The translations under genes and the position numbers were made by a program. Positions 21,192 through 31,484 of a stretch of 64,000 nt of DNA are shown piece after piece. Location: contig MU001675.1 of assembly GCA_010093515.1 (NCBI GenBank), positions 594,908 through 658,907 of the forward strand, read 5' to 3'. Origin of the DNA: Lineolata rhizophorae (lineage: Eukaryota; Ascomycota; Dothideomycetes; Lineolatales; Lineolataceae). The notes beneath the pieces are model-generated. The model made no database searches. It had not been told where the DNA came from and saw nothing but the letters and a program-made list of their open reading frames with translations. Numbering within the stretch: position 1 is the first letter of the stretch; every line of letters starts with the position of its first letter.

Positions 21192-24100
21192 ATGTGGATT
21201 TACGGCCTCATTCAGGTGGTGCTTGCCGCCTTGTTAGCGGCAGCTGAGCCGGATATTCGTAAGTAGCTTTCCGTCAAGGCTGTTGACTGTCGTTGACTGT
21301 CCTGGTAATTCTCTACATGTTGATGTGTCAGCTTGCGAGCTACTGTTGCATTCAAGTGTTCCCCCACAGTGAAGTTGACTATAAAGAATACCTGCTCATA
21401 ATTGACAACCAATTCATTGAGCTGATTTACTGACACTGCTTTCCGTGCAGAACATGAGCCCCGAATGCTAGTCTTCGAGAATGCGGAAACTACAACACCT
21501 GTATATACTCCGCCGAGCGAAGAATCCGTTTCTATGGGCATGACAGGCGATCCTGTTCCATTGAGCTCTTCTAGTGCTGGCATGCCTTATTATCCACCGG
21601 AAATGTCTAGTTCGGCTGAACAGAGCTTTTGGCCACCACCAGGAACGACTTCCTTTGGGATGACTCCGACTTCATCAGCAAGCGCGAGTGGCATGATACC
21701 CAGCGCATCAGGATTAGGATCCGTCCGATCCGAAGAATCCTCTTCAATTGTTGTCGAGAGCTACTCGTCTATTTCGTTCTCGTCTGGTTCATTCGTCGAG
21801 ACTGATACTAGCACAATGAGCGCGGCCATGTCCTCCATGTCCACTCCTTCATATTTTTCGTCGGCCTCTTCAACTGAGAGCTCCGACCTCGGAACAATAG
21901 GAAACGGGACCATTCCAACACGGACCAGCGACAGCCTCTCTGCCGGTCCCTCGGTCACGTCGGACCTCGTCTCATCTACAGGCGTGGATTATACATCGTG
22001 TCTCGAGGGGAGCATCTGTCCCATGACGGGTGAGAGCACTGGGACTGGATCTGCACCACTCTCAACTGGAGGCCCAATATCAGCTCATTGGAATACTACG
22101 TGCAGCAGCCACTTGATCGGTACAGCGTCTGAAGGCACGCCCAGTGGAAGCCCAACGTGCCATCCGGGTTCGTCCTGCCCGTTATGGGAGAGCACATCGC
22201 TGTCTACATCGAGTGGAGTTAGCCTTGGACCTAGTTCCGGAACGGGAAGCGCGATTGCGCCGCTCAACTCTACGTCTTTTTCATACGAGTGGCCAACTTC
22301 GGCGAGTGGAACTGCTGCCTCGCTATCATCCTCGCCATTGTCGATCATAACACTCAATACAACTGGGAGCTTTTCGCCCCTAACCTCAACTGCGGGGAGC
22401 GCCCTCACGATGTCTGGGTCTAGCTCAGTGTCGGGTACGAGACTGTCGTCTGGGTCAATGCCACACTTGAACTCTACGGGAGCGCCTCCAACCGTGGGGC
22501 CGTCGGGCACAGCGCCATCAACATTTTCGACAGTCACATTGTCCGGAAACTCAACCTCCTCGTGTCCGCCGTCCTTGCATCCTACAGCCCCTGGCTCGGT
22601 TTCCTCTGGCACAAGCAGTTTCCCAGCGACTTCCTCGTTGAATATGACAGAATTGCCTCTTCCCTCTCCTACTGCGCCCACGCCATCGGTCCCTTCGTTT
22701 AGCTGGAACGCGTCCGTGTCGATGGGAACTAGTTTTGGAACCGGCGACATTTCCAGTTCGACCACCCCTGGGACTGGACTTCCAGAGCTGCCCAGCGGAA
22801 CCTCGCTGTTTCCTTCTGTTCCGGTTTCATTCAACTCGAGCAGCCCTTCTGTGATGAGCGGAACCGGAACTACGGGCACCTTCCCTACTATAAGCCTCAA
22901 TACCACCATGAGCGAGGTGCCGCCTAGTACGGGAACAGCAGGTTCAAGCACAGCACCATCCAGCTCACTGAGTACTGGGCTACCGATACCGAGTGGCACT
23001 TCGTCGGGCATCCCTTTTCCTTCCTTCAATCTAACTGTTAGCTGGGAGACCCCGGGTCTCCCAACAGGCAGTTCGGGTACAGCGCCTATTGACTCTGCTA
23101 GTTCTGGAATATCGACCAGTACCGGACCGGGCGCCCCATTTCCCACCACTAATCTCACCGTTAGCTGGGAGACGCCTATCACCGAGGAGTCAACGAGCTC
23201 CGGAACAGCACCGATCTCGTCTGGGACAGCGCCCGTTCCTTCGGGCACGTTGCCGGTTAGCTCGAGCGGCTTCAACTTCACAAGCCTGTCATTCTCGACC
23301 AGTGCTTTCCCGACGAGTCCCAGCATCTCCGGTACCGCGCTAGGATCTTCAGTCGTGCCATCAATTGGCATTAACAGCTCTTCGGCGGTGTTACCGTCGA
23401 TGAGCCCGACGGCGCCTACTCCCGTGGAATCATCAAGCTATGGAACTGCACCGCTTTCGTCACTCGTGCCGTCAATGAATGCGAGTAGCTCTCCTGCAAT
23501 GAGCCTGTCAACGGGGTCTTCCTATTCGATTAGTGGCTTTCCTTCTAGCGGCAATGTCACCGCCAGTCCACTTCCGCCACCTATGACAGGAGAGTCGTCT
23601 AGTTTGGGTGCAGAATCTGCCTCGTCGATACCTTTGTCGGAGAGTTTCGGTAGCTCTTCCTTGTTGATTCCGCCCTGGCCCACGGGCAGCATCGTTACGC
23701 CCATTGGTACCCTGACTATATCTTTGCCAAACGTTTCAGAGGGAATGAGTTCGACTCTTGAGCCAAGTAGCTCTTCGGTCGGAATTCCACTATCGTCTGG
23801 CTCATTGCCAGCCATGTCGAGTTCGGAGTTCCCAAGCTTTGGCCCGTCAGGCACTCCTGGCCTCTCATCGATGACTGGAAGCTCTTATAGCATACCTTCC
23901 TTCGCGTCCTCCTTGGGAGTCAACTCTACCGGGAGCGCTATTGGACCGTCTCTGGCTACGTCAATGCCTGGCACGTCAGCTCCAGGCTTCAGTTCTGTAC
24001 CGGTTCCTTCCAGCAGTGAATATCTAAGTCTCAGTTCTTCTGTGTCGATGAGCAGCAGCATTGCTAGCATCTCTGCTTCCTCGATGTCTCTGTTGGGAGA

Positions 24101-26150
24101 GACGAGCGCTTCACCGTCGGTAAGTTCGGCAACAGTGCTGATGCCAACAAACTCGAGCATGCCGGAACCAACTGCGCCTACGGAGAGCCCTAGTTTCGCC
24201 ATGTCACGTTCAAGCTCCAGCATTCCGAGCAGCGCAGCCGAGATGTCTTCGTCAATGACTCTAACGGCTTCTCCCATCGTTCCGGAACCCACGGAGCTGC
24301 CACCACCGCCGCCGATATCACCGCCGCTCCCGCCGCCGGAGCCAGAGGAGACCACTGAATCGATGGTGCCGATGTCGGAGTCAACTGTTCCCGCCTCCAT
24401 GGTTGAACCCTCGTCGAGTTTGGGAGTCACTTCGAACGCTACGGTGTCGATGCCGTCGGTCTCTAGCTTGCCTGCGACGTCAGCGCCCTCGCTGACCGCG
24501 AGCGGCACGGCTTCTGGCCAAGCGTCAAGTTCGTCCATGACTGGTAGCCTAGCCTCAAGCTATTCTGTCTCCCCAGTGAGCGCTAGCTCCGGGACATCTT
24601 CTTCGATGAGCTATATGACGCCTGAAATTCCGACAGCATCGTCGTACTCTCCGTCCCTTGCTGAATCAACAGACGGTCCGATCCCTGGCCCTTCTATTTC
24701 TTCGGAGACTGTTAGTGCTATGGGATCATCTTCCAGTTCTATGTCATACGGCCCCTCGACAGGACCAGTCTCGTCGGCACCCTCGGGAACGTTCGGTTCG
24801 GCAACAAGCCCTTCTGCGTCTTCGGAGACCGCTAGTGTCGTGGCATCATCTGCTAGCTCTATGTCGTACGGGCCTTCGTCGGGAGCGCTGTCTTCGCCAG
24901 TACTGTCCGAAACCACAAGTGGCTCGATGACAGGCCTTTCTGCTTCTTCGCCGACAGCTAGTGCCATCTCATCATCTGGTAGCATTATGTCGTCCAGCGT
25001 ATCCACAGCGCCACTGTCGTCACCGACTCTATCGACAAGTGGTCCGGTAACAGGTCCTTCAGCCTCCTCGGAGACGGCGAGCGTGATGGCGTCTTCTTCA
25101 TCTGTGAGCTATATGCAACCTAGCGTGTCAACTGGATCACCGATTTCGCCCATGACCTCAGAGGCGACAAGCGGACCGTCTTCGGGTCCCGCTACCTCGG
25201 AAACAACAGGTGGTCCTGCGACAGGCTCTTCATCCCTTTCGGAAACGGCCAGCGCACAAGCACCTTCTTCATCTGCGAGCTACATGCAACCTAGCTTGTC
25301 AACTGAATCGCTCGTTTCACCCACGGTCTCACAAACAACAGGCGGACCGGTTTCGGGCCCATCTTCCTCGTTCGGGCCAGAGACGTTGAGCTCAGTGGCG
25401 TCGTCATCCACCTCGGAGACGAGCACTATGCCTGAGGAGTCCCCGACAGCTCCGACGCCGAGCATGAGTTCCATGATGTCGTATTCAAGTTCCATCAGCA
25501 TCAGTTCCGCGAGCGTGAGTCCCGGCACCTCGAGCTCAGGCACCATTAGCGAGGAAGCGACTGGCCCTGCACCGTCGAGCTCTAGCACGATGAGCCCGGA
25601 GTCCGTAAGTTCGGGAGCCATGAGCACAATGAGCGAAGGAGCGCCAACCGTCACTCTTTCGCTGTCGAGCTCTAGCGCTACTAGCCCGGCCTTGTCGACC
25701 TCTAGTATGAGTGCCGACACCACGAGCCCCGAAACGACGGGTACAGCGAGCAAAGCGGCATCATCCGCCTCTGCTGAGTCCGTTAGCAGCTCCATGCCCG
25801 CTTCTTCGGCCGTGTCCGCCGAGAGTGCTAGCTCTATGGAGTCCACGCCATCGAGCTCCGGTTTCTCGGCGACTCCGACGGAAACGCAACTTCCGACATC
25901 TTCAGAGCATCCAACCAGCAGCCTAGAGGATAGCTCTTCGGCGCCGCCATCGTCTTCGACTACGGAGGCTCCGCCGCTGCCATACTACCCACCTCCTGAA
26001 GTAGCCGCTGAGCCCAAAGCTTCGACGCTCTTGACTAGTATCCGGGGACCGAGTGACAGCGCTAAGAGAGACGTGCAGCCTAATGGATATAGCCGTCGGG
26101 TCGTGGATGAGGTTCCAGAAGCGAGGAAACTTTGGTGGCAGCTGTGGTAA
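21192..26150 (+). CDS. Large secreted Ser/Thr/Pro-rich cell-surface-like protein, 1588 aa
   Basis: A predicted secreted, heavily O-glycosylated surface protein of unknown function. Exon 1 (21192-21258) encodes a signal peptide, MWIYGLIQVVLAALLAAAEP; it joins exon 2 (21451-26150) in phase across a 192-bp GT-AG intron. Almost the whole mature chain is Ser, Thr, Gly, Pro and Ala, with scattered N-glycosylation sequons such as NLTVSWETP, which occurs twice. Proline-rich patches lie near residue 960 (PPPPPISPPLPPPEPEE) and at both ends, where YYPPE/YYPPPE occurs in each. Five imperfect repeats of about 40 residues lie in the second half. The C-terminus (ARKLWWQLW) is polar and aromatic, with no hydrophobic GPI-anchor tail and two dibasic sites, KR and RR, just before it. 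No globular domain is visible. Adhesin, wall or matrix protein are all possible. Upstream is an unusually long gene-free region. Confidence 0.8.
24687..25370 (+). repeat. Five imperfect coding repeats, period about 120-126 bp
   Basis: Within the Ser-rich gene the motif G-[PLS]-S-x-S-S-E-T-A-S begins at about 24687, 24807, 24933, 25053 and 25224, giving unit lengths of 120, 126, 120 and 171 bp. Each unit continues with S-S-S-x-S-Y-[GM]-x-P-S. The fourth unit carries an extra insert of about 45 bp. Divergence between units is considerable, so the array is old rather than a recent slippage product. Confidence 0.7.
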
Positions 26151-26633
26151 GCTTCGTGCAAGCCATGAAACATGGTGTTACGACGGGAGTGTTCCTTTTC
26201 AATGGTGAACCAGTTGGGCAGAATTATTAAAAAAGACAAGACGAGCGCAGTGATGATTTCTTTTGTGCTGCTGGATGACGATTAAAACTTTCGTTTCGAT
26301 TACTTCTCCATTTGGTTCCCAAAAGCATGTGCCCCTTTTCTGTAACACGTCCGCGTGTGGCGTGACATGACAAGTGCGGTTAGCATTGGGCTCGTTCTTG
26401 CTAGCATCATTACTGAAATAGACTTCGGGACAAATTTCATTGTTGACAAGGAGTTCTGCGCGGCAAATTACTGCGAGATTGCTGTGGAAAGTCGCACATG
26501 TGGCGATGTCACTCAAATCAAGAACGGCCGAAAGACGGTTTCATGAAACATCCTACGAGTCTATAGGCTACGTGACCGTTCTCGTGTACCCCTACATTTA
26601 TGTCCTTGCTGGCATCCGTATCACACTCGAACC
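26151..26633. other. Intergenic: convergent 3' flanks
   Basis: The Ser-rich gene (plus) and the uS10 gene (minus) end towards each other here. The stretch is AT-richer than either gene and shows no coding signal; it must contain both polyadenylation regions. Confidence 0.5.
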
Positions 26634-27178
26634 TTAAGCAGCAATAGTGACCTCGACCTCGACACCGGCCTCGATGTTGATGATGATCTGCTTAACGACC
26701 TCGGTCGGCGCATTGAGACTACATGATCGGTTAGTACAGCCCAAACCGAACAAAAAAAGTCCCACAAAAGCCTGGAAGAATGACGTTTCGGAATGACCAA
26801 CACAAGGACAATATCTAGTGACAGGTGAGTGGCGGACGTACTCAATCAAGCGCTTGTGAATGCGCATCTCGTAGGTGTCCCAGGTCTTGGAGCCCTCGCC
26901 GCAAGGCGTCTTGCGGGTGGTGACCTTGAGCTTCTTGGTAGGCAGGCGCACGGGGCCCTTGACGCGCAGGTCCTTGCTCTTGGCGCGGTCGATGAGCTCC
27001 TGGCACACCTTCTCGAGCGACTGCACCTTGCGAGAGGTGAGGGTGATGCGGATCTTGTGGATTTTCTGTGACCGAAAAAGGCATTAAAGTTGGCGACACG
27101 GGGAAGGTTGTCAATACGCTGAGGCCTTCGACTAACCGGACCCTCGCCGAAATCTTTCTCGGGCTTGTTGTAAGACAT
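26634..27178 (-). CDS. RPS20: 40S ribosomal protein uS10 (S20), 116 aa
   Basis: A small-subunit ribosomal protein of the 40S head. Exons on the minus strand are 27178-27137, 27065-26842 and 26718-26634; phases agree and give 116 residues, close to the 119 of the human protein. The first exon encodes only the flexible N-terminus ([14 protein letters not shown]). Core blocks are [56 protein letters not shown] and [20 protein letters not shown], nearly identical to other fungal uS10. Lys5 and Lys8 sit where yeast and human uS10 carry the lysines ubiquitinated by Hel2/ZNF598 on collided ribosomes. The gene is divergent to a Cue3/ASCC2-like gene, whose yeast counterpart acts in the same response. 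Confidence 0.97.
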
Positions 27179-27620
27179 CTTTGTGGGCGGGTAGATCGAC
27201 GGCGATGATCTAGGCGTTTGGATCTGGACATCGTGGTCAGCGCTGCGATAATTGCGCACACGATGAACGGGAAGCTCACTGAGCGCTTTCCCAATCAAGA
27301 CTCGGAGTACAGGCCTCCGGCTAAGTGATGATCGGGTCCTGCTTGGGGCTAACGAAGTGGGCGACGAAGCAGTTGAAGGAAGAAGAAGCAGAACAGATTG
27401 CAAATTTTGGTGTTGAGGTTTAAGCGAGGGAATTCTTGGCGAGCACTAGGCTATTTTCGGTTAATGCCGGCTATCGATAGGGCAGCGGGCATGACATTGA
27501 TGATGCTCATTATGGCTCACTTTCGCGCTGGCTTTCATCTCAAACACCTACAATTTTCCTCTACAAATTTTCTGGCGCCGGCCATTCTCCAAAATTTTGA
27601 ACCTCTCTTGGGTTAGGTTC
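27179..27620. promoter_or_regulatory. Divergent promoter region, uS10 / Cue3
   Basis: The 442 bp between the two start codons must drive both genes. No TATA box is evident. The part nearest 27560-27620 is AT-rich. I see no gene or further structure. Confidence 0.55.
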
Positions 27621-29753
27621 ATGGCTTCGAAACTTCCTCCGTTGGCCTCATTTCCTCCGGCGACATTGCGGAAAGGTATTCCACCGGCCGAATGGGATGC
27701 GTGTCTGGATGCTTGGATTTCCTCGAGTAGTGCATATCTGTCTTCTGCGCAGGAGACATTTGAGAAGGCCTGTGAGGACGATACCTCACTATCTAGTTTC
27801 CTTATTTCCTTCTTCCGCGAATTTTCTCGGTTCTCTTCTGGAGATAGTCTTCTGCGGAGCGAGAAGGCTGCACAACTTCGACGGCAGGCATTTCTTTTGA
27901 CTCATAGAGCACTTACGAGTTCGTCGATTCCTTCAAGTCTGCTCGGCTGGAGCTTTCTATCGGACGTATGTCGGTGCTTCCTCCGGAGCGCCCATTTGCA
28001 GAAACTCCTATCGTCGGTGTGGAGGAGAAATGGCGACCAACTTGAGGCGCAGCTACAGGCCGTCAAGGCATCATTCGTCAAGAGGCTAGATTCCGCGGAT
28101 CCTGGAGAGTCAGATGACGATCTACACCAGATTGCGGCCCTGATTCACTCATCTCCGGATGCTGCGTTCTATATTATGAGTGGGTCAGACTTCCTGGATT
28201 CGCTTTGTGTCGCCTACATCAACGCGAATGCTGGCAGACAGCTAAGGCAGACTCTGGTCACGATTACCTATTTCGGCCTTACTGGGTTAACTAGAGGGGA
28301 GAAGCCCAAGTATTCGTTACTCTCAGACCATATCTACGTCCTCAAGGCGAACGCGGAACAAGTGCAAAAGAAAAACCCCTCGTCTCCGAGCCTACTATCC
28401 GACTTGGTGACAAACACGCCATTTATCCCAAAATTACGGGATAGCACCTCGGAATCTGAGGGCGCTCGGATCGGGAACTTGTTGAATGCACTTGAATCTT
28501 TTCGTCAGCCTGGAATTGCGCGGCCACGACGGCCAGCCAAGAGGTCAACGAGCAAAGGAAAGGGTAAAGCTATCGAAAATGGACATGACGGCGACATGCA
28601 CATCCACCGCATGAGCAAAATTACCCACGTTCAGGATCTTTTCCCGAACCTCGGGAGCGGCTTCGTAGCCAAACTGTTAGACGAGTACAACGACGACGTG
28701 GAAACCGTCACAGCGAATCTCCTAGACGACTCCCTGCCCGCCCATCTCCGTGAGGCCGACCGCTCCGAGGAACTGTATGTCCACATCGCCGATCCCACGA
28801 CAGAAATACACGCTAACAAATACAATAGGACTCCCCCAACCTCATCCCCCACGCACCTCTCCCCGCCCTCTCCGCCGCGTTCTCCCTCCCCCTACCTCCC
28901 CACCCGCCGCACCGCCTTCGACAACGATGCCTTCGACCGCCTCGCCATCCGCCCCTCGCAGCTCCACCGCGGCAAGCACCACGCCACCACCACAGCCGAC
29001 GCGCTTCTGCGCGACCGCTCGCGCCCCTCCAAGGCGGCCATCCTCGCCGCCCTCGCCACCTTCGACCCGGACGACGACGAGCGCGACGACACGTACGACG
29101 CCGCCGACGTGGGCGGCACCGTCGACAAAGCCGACGCCGAGTCCGGCACCGACGAGGCCGGCCGGCAGCGGCGCACGGCGGGCGGCGGGGCCCCCGACGG
29201 CGTCGACCCCGCCGTCGAAGAGGCCCTGTTCCGCGCGTACGCCGCCGACGCGGCGCTCTTCGGCCGCGGCGCCCAGGTGCGGCGCGGCGCGCCGCGCGCG
29301 CGCCTCAGACAGGCGACGGGCTGGAGCGACGAGGCGATCGAGGGGTGGGCCGTCATGCTCGGGCGGGACGCGCGGCGGCTGCGGCGGCTGGAGGAGAGGT
29401 TCGGGGATGCTGGGTTGGCGGGGGGGCGGCGGGCGCAGGAGGAGGTGCCGAGGACGGCGTGGCGGGCGGAGGAGGACGAGGAGGAGGGCGAGGAGGAGGG
29501 CGCGGGCGAGGCGGCGGGTGGGCGTGGAGGGAGGGGAGGGGGCGGAGGGAGGAGTGGAAGGGGAGGGGGAGGGAGAGGGAGAGGGAGGGGAAGGGGTGCT
29601 GGGGGACGGGGAGGAAGTGCGGCGGAGCCCGCGGATGAGAAGGGTACCCAGGTTGCGAGGCAGAGGAAGGAGGCGAATAAGGGGTCTAGAGCCAATCATA
29701 ATCGGCGGGATCAGCGGGCGAGGAAGATGGCGAGGGGCGGGTTTGCGGGTTAG
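27621..29753 (+). CDS. CUE3: CUE-domain protein, Cue3/Rqt3-ASCC2 type, 692 aa
   Basis: The yeast and human relatives (Cue3/Rqt3, ASCC2) are ubiquitin-binding subunits of the RQT/ASC-1 complex, which splits ribosomes stalled and collided on mRNA. The ATG at 27621 opens MASKLPPLASFPPATLRKG, matching the family start. The N-terminal helical domain spans about 1-290. The CUE domain is at about 333-372 (ITHVQDLFPNLGSGFVAKLL and the next 18 residues). A 54-bp intron (28775-28828, GTATGT donor, GCTAAC branch-like motif, ATAG acceptor) is likely; it contains no stop, so its removal is inferred. After it come DNDAFDRLAI, ALLRDRS and DPDDDERDDTYDAADVGG, typical of the family. The tail of about 130 residues is Arg/Gly/Glu-rich and encoded by very G-rich DNA. 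It ends tail-to-tail with the flavin-reductase gene. Confidence 0.87.
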   Translation: MASKLPPLASFPPATLRKGIPPAEWDACLDAWISSSSAYLSSAQETFEKACEDDTSLSSFLISFFREFSRFSSGDSLLRSEKAAQLRRQAFLLTHRALTSSSIPSSLLGWSFLSDVCRCFLRSAHLQKLLSSVWRRNGDQLEAQLQAVKASFVKRLDSADPGESDDDLHQIAALIHSSPDAAFYIMSGSDFLDSLCVAYINANAGRQLRQTLVTITYFGLTGLTRGEKPKYSLLSDHIYVLKANAEQVQKKNPSSPSLLSDLVTNTPFIPKLRDSTSESEGARIGNLLNALESFRQPGIARPRRPAKRSTSKGKGKAIENGHDGDMHIHRMSKITHVQDLFPNLGSGFVAKLLDEYNDDVETVTANLLDDSLPAHLREADRSEELYVHIADPTTEIHANKYNRTPPTSSPTHLSPPSPPRSPSPYLPTRRTAFDNDAFDRLAIRPSQLHRGKHHATTTADALLRDRSRPSKAAILAALATFDPDDDERDDTYDAADVGGTVDKADAESGTDEAGRQRRTAGGGAPDGVDPAVEEALFRAYAADAALFGRGAQVRRGAPRARLRQATGWSDEAIEGWAVMLGRDARRLRRLEERFGDAGLAGGRRAQEEVPRTAWRAEEDEEEGEEEGAGEAAGGRGGRGGGGGRSGRGGGGRGRGRGRGAGGRGGSAAEPADEKGTQVARQRKEANKGSRANHNRRDQRARKMARGGFAG

Positions 29754-29991
29754 GCCGGATTGGAAGTGAATTTCTATGTTAGGAGATTGCGGTTGCGGTG
29801 CTTTTGGCGAGAGGGACAGGTATTGGCTGGATGAAGAGAACCTACAGTAAGTCATGATAAGTCTTTCGAGTTGGAGTCTTCCTATCTTGAGGGAATATAA
29901 GGTATTATACAAGCGCGAAATGGCGATATACTAGCCCGAAAGCCCAGTCCAGGGCGAAACCTATACAGATACCACCCACGTCCAACCTAAA

Positions 29992-31484
29992 TCATACAGA
30001 GTCCTCCCCATCCCCCCTCTCCATCCTCAAAACATAATGCGGCGCGACTCCATCCTGCCCATCATCCCCACCTGCATCCCCCTCCCCCCCATCGTCATTC
30101 TCCGCCTCCCTCATCACGCCGCCAACCCCTCTAAACGTCCTGTTCCCATACACCAAGCCCAGCTCGACGCGCGCATCCCTCGCCAGCAACCTCTCAGCCT
30201 CCAACCGCACCTCGACCGGCCCCCCCGCCACCCGGCCTTCCCCCTCCCCTCCTCGCTCCCCAACCGGCACCCGCACCTCCGTGACCCGCGCCACGACGAC
30301 GACGTGGTCCTGCACCGCGACGCACTTGCCCGGCAGCACCTCGCAGAAGAAGTCGGCCAGGACGGCCGGGCCCGAGAGCCGGGGCGGGCAGCGCGGGCTC
30401 GGGCTCGGGCTCGAGCTCGGGCACTCTCGACCTTTCGGCGCCGCGCGCGCTCCGGCGAGCGGACTCGCGGGGAGGTCCCAGCGCGCGGCGCGGCTGGCGC
30501 GGCCGGCTCGGCTTCGCGCGTCGGGCGGGCGCGGGCCGGCGGCGAGGCCGGCGAAGGGCAGCCAGGGGCGGGCGGGGTCCGAGGCGGAGCCGGCGTTGAC
30601 GAAGCGGCGGGCGAGGGCGGCGCCGACGGGGGTGGCGGCGAGCAGGTGGGCGCGGAAGCAGCCGGCGGCTTGGAGGGCGGCGTGGGTGTGCGAGGGGAGC
30701 TTGACGTTGAAGGAGACGAGGGGGTGGGGGGTGAGGGAGAGGGTTTGGAAGGAGGAGACGGTCATGCCGTGGAGGGTGGAGGGCGGTGGGGAGGGGGAGG
30801 TGGTGGTGGGAGAGGAAGGGTCGCGGGCGGTGATGATGACGACGGGGTAGGGGAGAGAGCGCATGAGGCCTTGGATGTGGGGGGAGAGGGTGGGGTGGGT
30901 TTGAGGGGAGGGGTTTGTGGAGGTTGGGGTTGAGGGTGGCGTTGAGGTTGAGGTTGAGGTTGAGGTTGGGATTGGGGTTGTAGTCGTAGCTGCGGGTGCG
31001 GGTGTGGATTTTGCTTTTTTGGAACCGGAGTCGTCGAATTTTTCGGCGGTGGCTGAAGTACCGAAAGGTTGACTGGGCGAACGCGAAGTTGTTCGGGACC
31101 ATACAGCTCTTGAAGCGTGCAAGGTATTGCCTAGGTCCCAGGCCACTCGGCGGAAGGAGTAGTGCCGAGTTTGTGATGAGGGGATCTTGCATTGTCGCTC
31201 AAGATGGCCACTGTACGCTGCCGGTCGTCGAAGGAGGGCGGATGCATTGAGATTGAGGTGGACGAGGACTTGCTTATCGCTCGGTGAAGGCAGTGTGCGG
31301 CTCTGGCCATTCCTTCGGCATCGTTGCGAATCTGGCAAAGTCAGCGATCCAAGCTGGCGGTAAGCGTGGGATATCCGATATCTCAGAGGCACGTACTCGG
31401 GAGCCGGCCCCAGCGAGACAAAGTCGCAAAAAAGCGCCTGGCCGCGCCAGCAGCCCCAGCGGAAGTTGGGATCGAATTCCTCAT
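29992..31484 (-). CDS. Mitochondrial flavin-reductase-like (FMN split-barrel) protein, about 475 aa
   Basis: A member of the flavin-reductase-like FMN-binding split-barrel family, whose members reduce flavins with NAD(P)H or supply reduced flavin to partner oxygenases; the partner here is unknown. The domain covers about residues 183-445, with IQGLMRSLPYPVVIITARD, HGMTVSSFQTLSLTPHPLVS, FNVKLPS and, later, ADFFCEVLPGKCVAVQDHVV. The long frame has no usable ATG before the domain. I propose exon 1 at 31484-31397, starting MRNSIPTSAGAAGAARRFFA, and a 65-bp GT-AG intron (31396-31332) joining in phase to 31331-29992. This gives an Arg-rich presequence typical of mitochondrial import. The linker at about 130-180 is Thr/Ser/Pro-rich, encoded by a hexamer repeat (30941-30967). 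Further introns in the GC-rich middle are possible. It shares a promoter region with bL31m. Confidence 0.72.
30941..30967 (+). repeat. GTTGAG hexamer repeat
   Basis: Four perfect tandem copies of GTTGAG on the plus strand. On the coding (minus) strand they give a Thr-Ser dipeptide run in the linker between the presequence and the FMN-binding domain of the flavin-reductase-like protein. Confidence 0.9.

Noticed and set aside
22085-23371. 428-codon open frame antisense to the Ser-rich gene
   Set aside because: Its Val/Gly/Glu/Pro composition is the mirror of Ser/Thr/Pro codons on the other strand; several similar antisense frames occur along the same gene. No motif or signal of its own.
28842-29912. 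356-codon minus-strand frame over the Cue3 tail
   Set aside because: Pro/Ser/Arg-rich shadow of the G-rich coding strand; overlaps a gene with clear family features.
30194-31192. 332-codon minus-strand frame in the flavin-reductase region
   Set aside because: Low-complexity Arg/Pro/His sequence in a different frame from the FMN-binding domain; a shadow frame.
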